Positions 40,844 to 49,878 of a stretch of 64,000 nt of DNA are shown piece by piece. The notes beneath the pieces were generated by a model. The model was given only the letters and a program-made list of their open reading frames with translations. It made no database searches and was not told where the DNA came from. The first letter of the stretch is position 1; every line of letters begins with the position of its first letter. Source of the DNA: an uncultured Pelagibacteraceae bacterium (lineage in GTDB: Bacteria > Pseudomonadota > Alphaproteobacteria > Pelagibacterales > Pelagibacteraceae); the NCBI GenBank assembly GCA_902587155.1, contig CACIKE010000003.1:1-64000 (forward strand), read 5' to 3'. Made by a program: the position numbers and the translations under genes.

Positions 40844-42098
40844 AAAAATAGGCTTAGTTGATTGTAATTCTTTCTATGTTTCATGTGAAAGATTATTTAA
40901 TCCAAAAATAAGAAAAAAACCTGTGGTTGTTTTATCCAATAATGATGGTTGTATCATTTCTAGATCTAATGAAGCTAAAGCTTTAGGAATTAAAATGGGT
41001 GAGCCTTATTTTAAGGCAAAAGATATTATTGTAAAAAATAAAGTTGAAGTTTTTTCATCAAATTACTCTTTATATGGAGATTTATCTAGAAGAGTAATGA
41101 GAACTCTCAAAAGATTTAATACTGAAATAGAAGTGTATTCAATTGATGAAGCATTTATAGATTTATCTAATTTTCCAGACTTTGAAGTTGAAAAAGTTGG
41201 AAGAGAAATTAGAGAGACAGTTTTACAATGGACTGGGATTCCGACTAGCATTGGTATCGCTAAAACTAAAACTTTAAGTAAAGTTGCAAATCATATCGCA
41301 AAGAAAAAACAATCAGGAGTAACAAGTTTAATTGGCATTGAGAATTTAGATCCTATCTTAGAAAAAGTTGAAATTAATGATGTGTGGGGTGTTGGTAGGC
41401 AACTTACGAAGTTTTATCAAAAAAATGGAATTTATAATGCAAAACAACTTAAGAATAAATCTAATACATGGATCAAAAAATGTTCCAATGTTTTAAGTTC
41501 TAGAACTGCAATGGAACTTAGAGGAGTACCATGTATTGGTTTAGAGACAACACAAACAAAAAGGAAAAGCTGTGTAGTTTCAAGATCATTTGGAAAAAGA
41601 ATCGAAAAATTTCAAGAATTAAGAGAAGCGGTTGCAAATTATTGTTTAAATGCATCTGAAAAAATTAGATCAGAGTCTTTGGTTGCAAAAGCAATTACAG
41701 TTTTTGTCAGAACTAGTCCTTTTCAAAGAGACTATGGTTATTATTCAAATGCAAAGACAATTGATTTTCCAATTGCAACAAACAATAGTATTGAAACTGT
41801 TAAAACTGCAGTTTCGATTTTAGAGAGCATTTTCAAAAATGGATATCGATATCAGAAAGCAGGTGTTATGCTTACAGGACTACGTAACGACGATGGTAGA
41901 AAAAATTTATTTTCATCGGAAAAAGATGAAAAGATAAAAAGTTTAATGCGATCAATTGATAATACTAATTACAGATATGGCAGATCTACATTAAGTCTTG
42001 CAAGTGCTGGGGTTCATAAAAAATGGAACATGAGAAGACAATACTCTTCTAAAATAGATACAGCTGATTTTTATTGTCTACCGACAATTAGAGCTTAA
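40821..42098 (+). CDS. umuC: Y-family DNA polymerase V catalytic subunit
   Basis: GLVDCNSFYVSCERLFNPKIRKKPVVVLSNNDGCIISRSNEAKALGIKMG, YSIDEAFIDLS; overlaps umuD. Confidence 0.95.
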   Translation: MSSILRTKKIGLVDCNSFYVSCERLFNPKIRKKPVVVLSNNDGCIISRSNEAKALGIKMGEPYFKAKDIIVKNKVEVFSSNYSLYGDLSRRVMRTLKRFNTEIEVYSIDEAFIDLSNFPDFEVEKVGREIRETVLQWTGIPTSIGIAKTKTLSKVANHIAKKKQSGVTSLIGIENLDPILEKVEINDVWGVGRQLTKFYQKNGIYNAKQLKNKSNTWIKKCSNVLSSRTAMELRGVPCIGLETTQTKRKSCVVSRSFGKRIEKFQELREAVANYCLNASEKIRSESLVAKAITVFVRTSPFQRDYGYYSNAKTIDFPIATNNSIETVKTAVSILESIFKNGYRYQKAGVMLTGLRNDDGRKNLFSSEKDEKIKSLMRSIDNTNYRYGRSTLSLASAGVHKKWNMRRQYSSKIDTADFYCLPTIRA

Positions 42099-42107
42099 TC
42101 AATTTTA

Positions 42108-44795
42108 TTATCCAGTATTTTTCATGGCAGCGGAAATACCTGCGATAGAGGTCAACAAAGCGTCCTCTAAATCTTTTCTATTTTTTTTATCTTTTTTCTT
42201 CTTTAATTTAAAAATAACTATTGGCTGAATAATATTTAGAACCTCAGAGTAGATATTTCTTGCTAATACCTTAGATCTAAATTCTTTTCTTATCTTCAAA
42301 ATTTCCTTAGGGGTAATTTTTTTATTTAATTCCTTAATTGTATCAAATTGAAATCTTAGTTTCTGTCCAACTCTTTGAAGTTTTTTATCAGCGAGAAACT
42401 CCTCATAAATTTTTGAAATTTCTGGATCGGCCTTAGAAATTACCATATCAAGCATATCAAGCATTGAATTAAAAAAAGGCCAATTTTTTTCCATATCATA
42501 TAAGGTTTTTCTAAACTGTTTGATATAAGAGTATCTTAATGCTTCTGCACTTCCTAACCAGGCTGGAAGCATTAATCTGATCTGTGTCCATGCAAAAACC
42601 CAAGGTATTGCTCTTAAGCTTTTTATATTATCAACATTTTTTCTTTTTGATGGTCTTGAACCAATGGATAATTTACCAAGTGCTTTATGAGGAGTGACAG
42701 TCCTAAAATACTCAATAAAATCTGAACTTTGATTTATATTTTTTCTATATGAGTTTTTAGAAATTTCAGACATTTTTTCAATTAGATCTCTCCAATTTTT
42801 TTTAGGAATTGGTGGGGGATTTAATGTAGCCTCTGTAACAGCACCAATGTAACTACATAAATTATAATTAGCTAAAGGTTCATAGCCATACTTTTGTTGA
42901 ATTACTTCACCTTGATCAGTAATCCTTATATTACCATTAACTGAATTAGGAGGTTGTGATCTTAAAGTAGCCTGTATTGGACCTCCTCCTCTACCGGCAG
43001 ATCCACCTCTGCCGTGAAAAAAAGTTACTTTAATCTTAAATTTTTTTGCTAATTTTATTATTTCTTCTTGTGCTTTATATTGATGCCAACTAGCACATAT
43101 TTTTCCAGCATCTTTACTTGAGTCGGAATATCCAATCATAACCTCCTGTTCATGATTGATCAGTTTTCTATACCAATTTTGTGAGAACAAGGTTTCCATA
43201 ATAGATTTTGCATTAATAAGATCATCTAAAGTTTCAAATAAAGGAACTACTCTTAATTTGTTTTTTATATTTGCCTCTTTTTGTAAGAAAGATACTGATA
43301 AAATATCTGAAGCAGAGGTAGTCATTGATATTACATATGCACCTAAACACTCTGGTGGCTCTTTAGATAAAGTACTAAAAGTTTTCCATACTTCCTTATT
43401 TTCTTTATTCTTAAATTGGAAATTTCCAATTTTATTAGATTTAGAAGTTGTAAATTTCTTTAAAAATTTTATTTTTTCTTTCTCAGTAAAATTTGAGTAA
43501 TTTTTTTTATACTTCGTCTTAACAAACTCAGATATCAACTGTTTATGTCTTGCAGACTCTTGTCTGATATCTAATCTAGCTAAATTAATCCCAAAACATT
43601 TTGCTCGTCTCATTAAGTCTAACAATTCACCGCTAGCAATATTCTCATTTTGATTTTGCTCTAAAGACTCTCTTACAACTCTTAAAGGTTTAAGAATTTC
43701 CTCTCGAGAACTTAATAATTTTTTTTGATCTAATGGCTTGTTGTGCACTAGATGTTGCTCAATATATCTATGGGTAATTCTCATTTTATCTCTCAAAGGT
43801 CTTAAAAAGACTCTATAAGGTTCGAATGATTGACCAACTTTACTTAAGATTTTTTTTGAAGCCTTTTCCATAGAATAGGATCTTATTATTTTAGTGAGAG
43901 CTTTTTCATATAATTTAGCTGCTTCCCATCTAGAGAGTAAAATTACTTTTCTTGTGACTTCAGAAGTAACATTGGGATTGCCATCTCGATCACCACCCAT
44001 CCATGAACCAAATACAATAGGATTAAAATTTTTTGGTAAATTTTTACTCATATTTTTTACAAATATAGAATTTAATTTTCTGTAAACTTTTGGAACAGTA
44101 TCCCACAAACTATCTTCAATAATGGCCAATCCCCATCTAGCTTCATCAAATGGTGATGGTTTAAATCTTTTAAGATCATCTGTATTCCAAATAATAGTTA
44201 GCTCATCGTAAAGATTTTTATCGAGAACTTTCAATTTTGAAGGAGAATTTTTAAACAATTCTCGCTCCTCAAGTATCTCTATAATTCTGTGATATTTTTG
44301 AATTAAAGTTCTTCTTTTTACTTCTGTCGGATGAGCTGTTAAAACAATACCTATATTAAGATTTTTTGCTAAATCATAAATCTTATTGTCTGAAATATTT
44401 TTTTTTCTAAATAAGTCCTCAAAAATTTCCTCAATAAATAAATTTTTTTTATTTAATTTTTTCTTATTATTTTCATTTTCATTTATACTTCTAGAAGCAT
44501 CAACTAGCTCAGCTAGATTCATAAAGTTCATAAAATGTGAAAATGCTCGGGTTAATTTAAAAGTATTTTTAGGATCAAGTTTTTTGATTGCGTTAATTAC
44601 ATCATTATTTAATTTTTTTGAATTAGGATTGGATTTATTAGCTTTTGATAATTTTCTAACTTTTTCAACTAAATTAAAAAACTTTTGTCCCTCTTGTGCC
44701 CTTATTACATGCCCTAATATGTTTCCTAAATACCTAACATCCTCTCTTAAAAGTTTTGTAGGAATTCGTTCATAGTAAAGATCTTTTTTTTTCAT
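42108..44795 (-). CDS. ppc: Phosphoenolpyruvate carboxylase
   Basis: LTAHPTEVKRRT, GSWMGGDRDGNPNVT, GYSDSSKDAG, FHGRGGSAGRGGGP; C-terminal MKNTG. Confidence 0.98.
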   Translation of the reverse strand: MKKKDLYYERIPTKLLREDVRYLGNILGHVIRAQEGQKFFNLVEKVRKLSKANKSNPNSKKLNNDVINAIKKLDPKNTFKLTRAFSHFMNFMNLAELVDASRSINENENNKKKLNKKNLFIEEIFEDLFRKKNISDNKIYDLAKNLNIGIVLTAHPTEVKRRTLIQKYHRIIEILEERELFKNSPSKLKVLDKNLYDELTIIWNTDDLKRFKPSPFDEARWGLAIIEDSLWDTVPKVYRKLNSIFVKNMSKNLPKNFNPIVFGSWMGGDRDGNPNVTSEVTRKVILLSRWEAAKLYEKALTKIIRSYSMEKASKKILSKVGQSFEPYRVFLRPLRDKMRITHRYIEQHLVHNKPLDQKKLLSSREEILKPLRVVRESLEQNQNENIASGELLDLMRRAKCFGINLARLDIRQESARHKQLISEFVKTKYKKNYSNFTEKEKIKFLKKFTTSKSNKIGNFQFKNKENKEVWKTFSTLSKEPPECLGAYVISMTTSASDILSVSFLQKEANIKNKLRVVPLFETLDDLINAKSIMETLFSQNWYRKLINHEQEVMIGYSDSSKDAGKICASWHQYKAQEEIIKLAKKFKIKVTFFHGRGGSAGRGGGPIQATLRSQPPNSVNGNIRITDQGEVIQQKYGYEPLANYNLCSYIGAVTEATLNPPPIPKKNWRDLIEKMSEISKNSYRKNINQSSDFIEYFRTVTPHKALGKLSIGSRPSKRKNVDNIKSLRAIPWVFAWTQIRLMLPAWLGSAEALRYSYIKQFRKTLYDMEKNWPFFNSMLDMLDMVISKADPEISKIYEEFLADKKLQRVGQKLRFQFDTIKELNKKITPKEILKIRKEFRSKVLARNIYSEVLNIIQPIVIFKLKKKKDKKNRKDLEDALLTSIAGISAAMKNTG

Positions 44796-45661
44796 TTAAT
44801 ATTCTCAATATCATTTATTTGACTTAGACAATTTTTAAATTCTCCCATATTTTCTCTTAATGCTAAATTCGAGATTGAATAAACAGCTACTAATAAGAAA
44901 ATAATAGGTATTGCAGTGATTATCGATGCATTACTTTTAATCATTAAAATATAAATTATTATAAATAATGCCGAACGAATTAAAAAAGTTTTTCTAAACA
45001 CACTAATAATTGAAAGTGAGTGTTTAATTAAATTGATAAAGCTCATTTTTGATGGTCCAAAATATCTATTACCTCTAATAGATGGAATTGAAATTAAATC
45101 ATTTTCGATTTTTTTTAATGATCCTGAAAAACTATTCCATGTGGCTTTTTCATTAATCATTTTTTCAACAATTGATCTTGGAAGACAGCTAAAGTTTCCA
45201 AACTTAATTGACTTACTTGTAAATACTAATGTAATAAATTTATGTAATTGATAACAAATTTTAAACATCATTTTTTCTGATCTTTTCACTCTTTCACCTA
45301 CAATAGGCTTATCGTGTGATTTTTTTATTTGATCTAAAAAAAATTCAATTTCCTCAGGTCTATCTTCACCATCGCCGTCCATAGGAATAACATAATCAAA
45401 ATTGTCTTTTTCAAAAATATATCTCAAACCAGTAGCGATACATCTTGCATGTCCCTGATTTTTTTTCATATTAAATATCTTTATAGAATTTATATTCTCT
45501 AAATTTTTTTCAAAATCAGGACGATCATGATTTGAATAATCATTAAGTATGTAAACTGAAATTTCAAATTCTTGTTTTAACGATAAGTTATTAATTTCAT
45601 CGACTAGCTTATAGACCGATTGCCAATCATTATACACCGGGGTCAAAATTATTACTTTCAT
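44792..45661 (-). CDS. GT2-family glycosyltransferase (DPM-like)
   Basis: MKVIILTPVYNDWQSVYKLVDEI, VIPMDGDGEDRPEEI; C-terminal TM segments; start at internal Met. Confidence 0.85.
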   Translation of the reverse strand: MKVIILTPVYNDWQSVYKLVDEINNLSLKQEFEISVYILNDYSNHDRPDFEKNLENINSIKIFNMKKNQGHARCIATGLRYIFEKDNFDYVIPMDGDGEDRPEEIEFFLDQIKKSHDKPIVGERVKRSEKMMFKICYQLHKFITLVFTSKSIKFGNFSCLPRSIVEKMINEKATWNSFSGSLKKIENDLISIPSIRGNRYFGPSKMSFINLIKHSLSIISVFRKTFLIRSALFIIIYILMIKSNASIITAIPIIFLLVAVYSISNLALRENMGEFKNCLSQINDIENIK

Positions 45662-45675
45662 AATATAATCTAATT

Positions 45676-46995
45676 TTAGTATCTTCCCAAACAAACATCT
45701 TCAACACAAATAAATTGTGATGCATTTTTCAATATCTCACTATTGTTAGATCCCTCCCAAACAGGTCGTGATTTTAAGTGATACGATAAGTTTCCAGCTT
45801 TCCATTCATCTCCAGTGACGAATTGAATTTCTCCATTAAAATCTTTACTCCAAATTAATTGAACTTTGGATGCAATCTCTTTTCCAGGATAGTCGGTTCT
45901 TTTATCTGTTTGAGAAATTGAAACGTAAGAATAAATAATTGGTGACAAAAAAAATAGAAACAAAAATCCTGATAAAAAAGAATTTGTTTTTTTAATATTT
46001 ATCTGTGATTTCAAAATATAGATAAATAAAACCCCAAAATATAAATAAAAAGGTGTCATCCACATCGTTCTGATTTTAGAGCCCATTATCACTGAAGTAA
46101 TAAAAATAAGAAAGATTGGTAATAAGTTTATGACTAATAAAAATAGTAATTTTTTATCTTTAACATTAAACTTAAAATTAATCTTTTTTACCAATAACCA
46201 AATTAAAAAGAAAAACGGAAAAAGTGTTCCTACTTGTTTAAGTAAAAATAATATTGGCTGCTCAAAATGATTTATTAAACTTGGTTCTAAGCCTGTTCTT
46301 TTTAAGCCATAAAAAATTGTGATAAAATCATTTCCATATAACCATATCAAATGAGGAATTAATAAAATTATAAAAACCTCTAAAGTAATAAAGTATTTAA
46401 AATCGAATTTTCTATCTTTTTTAATTAATATTAAATACATAAAAAGTAAAAAGATTGATGCTAATAGATATACAAATAAGTACTTTGACAGAAATCCTAT
46501 TGCACTAAATAAACCAATTAAAAAACAATCTGATAATTTTATCTCTTTTGAAGAGTAAATTTTCCATGAAAAATAAACAACTAAAGACCAAAATGGGAGC
46601 TGGCATACATTTACATTAAACTCGGGTGTCGTAAAATTATAGAAATAAATTGCCTCTAAAATTAAAACAGAAAAAAGACTTAATAATTTGCTTGATAAAA
46701 TCTCATCAGCGACTTTAAAAACAAAATAGAAAGAAATCACTACAAATAATGAGCTTAAGAAATAATATGCCCAATCCTGCGCACCAAATATCTGAAAGAA
46801 AATTTCTGTAAAAAGTGCGCTTCCAGGTGGATGTTTATTGAAACCCCAGTCTAAATTGCTGCCCCACGCTAAAGCTTCGATAACATCTAGTGGTAGATTT
46901 TTATTATTTATTGTAGGAACAACCGTCCAAATTAACAAATGTGATAAAACAAAAATAAAAAATATATTATTTATATTTCTATTTAAACTGATCAT
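45676..46995 (-). CDS. GT39/ArnT-like integral membrane glycosyltransferase
   Basis: Many TM helices; EALAWGSNLDWGFNKHPPGSALFTEIFFQIFG early-loop motif. Confidence 0.82.
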   Translation of the reverse strand: MISLNRNINNIFFIFVLSHLLIWTVVPTINNKNLPLDVIEALAWGSNLDWGFNKHPPGSALFTEIFFQIFGAQDWAYYFLSSLFVVISFYFVFKVADEILSSKLLSLFSVLILEAIYFYNFTTPEFNVNVCQLPFWSLVVYFSWKIYSSKEIKLSDCFLIGLFSAIGFLSKYLFVYLLASIFLLFMYLILIKKDRKFDFKYFITLEVFIILLIPHLIWLYGNDFITIFYGLKRTGLEPSLINHFEQPILFLLKQVGTLFPFFFLIWLLVKKINFKFNVKDKKLLFLLVINLLPIFLIFITSVIMGSKIRTMWMTPFYLYFGVLFIYILKSQINIKKTNSFLSGFLFLFFLSPIIYSYVSISQTDKRTDYPGKEIASKVQLIWSKDFNGEIQFVTGDEWKAGNLSYHLKSRPVWEGSNNSEILKNASQFICVEDVCLGRY

Positions 46996-47024
46996 TATTT
47001 AATAATTACAATAATTAACCTTAC

Positions 47025-47052
47025 TTGACACCCATATTTTGCTGAATATACT
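47025..47052 (+). promoter_or_regulatory. Sigma-70-type promoter for the dksA-like gene
   Basis: TTGACA (47025–47030), 16-nt spacer, TATACT (47047–47052). Confidence 0.65.
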
Positions 47053-47074
47053 CCCTCGAACTCAATTAGAAAAT

Positions 47075-47614
47075 ATGGCGAAAACCAGCAAAGTTAAAAA
47101 AAAAGTTGTAAAAGCAAAGAATAAAACTGTCAGTAAAACTAAAGCTAAGAAAACAGCTAAAACTACAGTAGCTAAAACTAAAGAGACAATTAAAGGTCCA
47201 ATTAAAATTTCTAAAACTTATATTCCAAAGGATACTGAAAAATATATGTGCGAGAAACACAAAGTATTTTTTAGAATGAAGCTTCAAGAGTGGAGGAAAG
47301 ATTTGGTAAGAGCAAATAATGAAGCTCTTTATAATGGAAGTTTAGATGATAATAGCATTTCGGCAGATATTGTAGATCAGGCGAGCTCCTACACTGATAA
47401 AAATGTTGAGATGAAAGCTATTAATAGACAAATTAAACTCATTTCAGAAATAGATAAAGCGCTAGCAAGAATTAGAGAAGATACTTATGGGTACTGCCTT
47501 GATACAGCAGAACCAATAGGGCTAAAAAGACTCATGGCGAGACCTGTCGCTAAGTATACTATTGCTGCTCAGGAAAAACATGAAAAGGATGAAAAAGTTC
47601 ACGCCGATGACTAA
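47075..47614 (+). CDS. dksA: DksA/TraR-family regulator with basic N-terminal tail and degenerate zinc finger
   Basis: MAKTSKVKKKVVKAKNKTVSKTKAKK...; coiled-coil core DNSISADIVDQASSYTDKNVEMKAINRQIKLISEIDKALARIREDTYGYC; EPIGLKRLMARPVA. Track start at 47039 lies upstream of the -10 box, so 47075 is preferred. Confidence 0.88.
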   Translation: MAKTSKVKKKVVKAKNKTVSKTKAKKTAKTTVAKTKETIKGPIKISKTYIPKDTEKYMCEKHKVFFRMKLQEWRKDLVRANNEALYNGSLDDNSISADIVDQASSYTDKNVEMKAINRQIKLISEIDKALARIREDTYGYCLDTAEPIGLKRLMARPVAKYTIAAQEKHEKDEKVHADD

Positions 47615-47732
47615 AAAAAAGAAAAAAACTAAAAAAGTTCATAATCCCGTAACTTATTATTTTACTAAAAAGTATATATATTATTATTATGGTTTGTTTT
47701 GGATAATTTTGTTATTTATTGTATTTAGTTAA
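47607..47732 (+). CDS. Small putative membrane protein, 41 aa (not in supplied track)
   Basis: ATG overlaps the dksA 3' end; translates MTKKKKKTKKVHNPVTYYFTKKYIYYYYGLFWIILLFIVFS. Confidence 0.5.
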   Translation: MTKKKKKTKKVHNPVTYYFTKKYIYYYYGLFWIILLFIVFS

Positions 47733-47836
47733 TGGATACAAAAATACTTTTGATAATTATCATTGTCCTCGCTATAGAGGTTTCAGGTCATGGAATTTTT
47801 GCTTCTTTGTTTAGATTGCTTAGCTCAATGAACTAA
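47732..47836 (+). CDS. Small putative membrane protein, 34 aa (not in supplied track)
   Basis: TAATG overlap with previous ORF; translates MDTKILLIIIIVLAIEVSGHGIFASLFRLLSSMN. Confidence 0.45.
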   Translation: MDTKILLIIIIVLAIEVSGHGIFASLFRLLSSMN

Positions 47837-48462
47837 TATGGTTTGGGTGGAAACTCATTTTTATCCATAAAAGCAAATCCTTTTTTTACACCATCTCTTT
47901 TTGAAATTTCCTCATACCATCTTGTAAGATTTTTAAAACTTTTAAGGCCAATATCATGCCATTCATGTCTTGCTATCCAAGGGAATGTCCCAATATCTGC
48001 AATTGTGTAATTATTACCTGATAAATATTTTGATTTAGATAATCTCTCGTCCAATTCCTTGTATATTCGTTTAGAAATTTTAAAATATCTTTCCTCACCA
48101 AATTTACTTTTTCCAGGATTATAATGATGGAATTGATGGTGTTGACCTAACATTGGACCAACATAACCCATTTGAGCCATCAACCACTGATTAATTTCTA
48201 ATCTTTCTTCAGAATTATAAAATTTTCCACTTAGCTCAGCCAAATAAATCAGGATTGCTCCAGACTCAAAGATCGTTTTTTTATTTTTATGATCAATAAT
48301 TACCGGAATTTTGCTTAAAGGACTTATTTTTTTGAACTCATCCTTAAATTGTTCACCATTATTTATATCAACTTTGATTACTTTGTAATCAAATCCAATT
48401 TCCTCAAGCATAATACTAATTTTTTTGCCATTTGGTGTATTAGCTGAGTAAAGATCTATCAC
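47833..48462 (-). CDS. Glutathione S-transferase family protein
   Basis: TPNGKKISIMLEEIGFDYKVIKVDI, SKIPVIIDH, FESGAILIYLAE, YTIADIGTFPW. Confidence 0.9.
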   Translation of the reverse strand: MIDLYSANTPNGKKISIMLEEIGFDYKVIKVDINNGEQFKDEFKKISPLSKIPVIIDHKNKKTIFESGAILIYLAELSGKFYNSEERLEINQWLMAQMGYVGPMLGQHHQFHHYNPGKSKFGEERYFKISKRIYKELDERLSKSKYLSGNNYTIADIGTFPWIARHEWHDIGLKSFKNLTRWYEEISKRDGVKKGFAFMDKNEFPPKPY

Positions 48463-49475
48463 TCTTTTTTTCCAAGTCTTTTCAATAAGTTTGTTGAAGT
48501 TGTTGTGAATTCAAATCTATATTTTTCATCAGGTCTTGCTAATTTAAAACATGCTCTTGCTGCTAAAGCTCCTTCATGGAAACCTGACAAAATTAGTTTT
48601 AATTTACCAGGATAATTACAGATATCACCCACTGCATAAATACCTTTTTGATTAGTCTCAAATTTTTCAGTATCTACCTCAATAGTTTTTTTATTCAGAT
48701 TAAGGCCCCAATTAGCAATTGGTCCAAGTTGCATAATAAGACCAAAAAAACCTAAAACATATTCAGTCTTTAAGTTTTTTATTCCACCATTGTCATGTTT
48801 AATATCAATGCTTTCTAGTGTTTGTTCCCCATGAACATTTGCCATTTGATATTTATTGAAAAGATTTATTTTACCGTCTTTTACTAATGCGTGCATTTTA
48901 TCAACAGTAGCTTGTGCACCTCTAAATTCATCTCTTCTATGTATCAAGTTTACATTAGACTCTTTTGATAACTCAATAGCCCAATCTAATGCGCTATCTC
49001 CACCTCCAAAAATTGAAACTGTTTTTCCTTTGAAGATGTTTTTATCTTTTACCGAATAAAATAACGATTTGTTTTCAAATTTTTCACATTCTTTTGGTGG
49101 AAATTTTCGAGGTTCAAATGAACCAACACCACCTGCAATAATTACATTTGGAGTTAAAAAAAAATTTCCTCCACTAGTTTTTACTAACCAATTGTTATCC
49201 TCTTTTTTTACCTCTTCAACTCTTTCACTTAAATGAAATTTAATATTAAAGGGTTTTAATTGATCTAATAAATTATTGGTAAGTTCTTCTCCTGTGCATT
49301 CTGGCACCGCGGGTATATCGTAAATTGGCTTATCAGGATAAAGTTCGATACATTGACCTCCAATTTTATCTAAATTATCAACTATCTCACAATCTAATCC
49401 GATTAATTTTAATTGATGAGCAGTAAAAAGTCCTGTTGGACCTGCTCCAATAATTAATGCATCAGTTTTTTTCAT
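48459..49475 (-). CDS. Ferredoxin–NADP+ reductase, thioredoxin-reductase-like type
   Basis: IIGAGPTGLFTAHQLKLIGLDCEIVDNLDKIGGQCIELYPDKPIYDIPA; GGGDSALDWAIEL; GIYAVGDICNYPGKLKLILSGFHEGALAA. Confidence 0.92.
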   Translation of the reverse strand: MKKTDALIIGAGPTGLFTAHQLKLIGLDCEIVDNLDKIGGQCIELYPDKPIYDIPAVPECTGEELTNNLLDQLKPFNIKFHLSERVEEVKKEDNNWLVKTSGGNFFLTPNVIIAGGVGSFEPRKFPPKECEKFENKSLFYSVKDKNIFKGKTVSIFGGGDSALDWAIELSKESNVNLIHRRDEFRGAQATVDKMHALVKDGKINLFNKYQMANVHGEQTLESIDIKHDNGGIKNLKTEYVLGFFGLIMQLGPIANWGLNLNKKTIEVDTEKFETNQKGIYAVGDICNYPGKLKLILSGFHEGALAARACFKLARPDEKYRFEFTTTSTNLLKRLGKKE

Positions 49476-49796
49476 TTAAGCTTGTTTGGATGGTATGTTT
49501 ACTTCAAGTCCATCTAATTCATCTGAAACAATTATTTGACAACTAAGCCTACTATTTGTTTTTGGTTCAAATGCCATATCTAACATATCATCCTCTCCAT
49601 CTTCTTTTTTTGGAATTTTATTAAACCAATCATCTTTGACATAAACATGGCAGGTTGCGCACGCCATCCCTCCACCACAATCTGCATCGATACCAGGAAT
49701 ATCATTTTGAACAGCTCCCTCCATAACAGTAAGACCATTTTGCACCTCAACTGTATGAGTTTGATTATCAGAAGTTATGTATGTTATTTTTGCCAT
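49476..49796 (-). CDS. [2Fe-2S] adrenodoxin-type ferredoxin
   Basis: [17 protein letters not shown] and LSCQI cysteine ligands. Confidence 0.93.
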   Translation of the reverse strand: MAKITYITSDNQTHTVEVQNGLTVMEGAVQNDIPGIDADCGGGMACATCHVYVKDDWFNKIPKKEDGEDDMLDMAFEPKTNSRLSCQIIVSDELDGLEVNIPSKQA

Positions 49797-49824
49797 TTAA
49801 TTGAATATAGGGATCAAAAAAAAT

Positions 49825-49854
49825 AGGGCAAGTATGTAAAAACATACTCGCCCT
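49825..49854 (-). terminator. Hairpin terminator/attenuator after proteorhodopsin, before ferredoxin
   Basis: AGGGCAAGTATGT-AAAA-ACATACTCGCCCT (one mismatch); minus strand downstream ATTTTTTTT. Confidence 0.82.
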
Positions 49855-49878
49855 AAAATTATTTTAATTACTTAGTAA

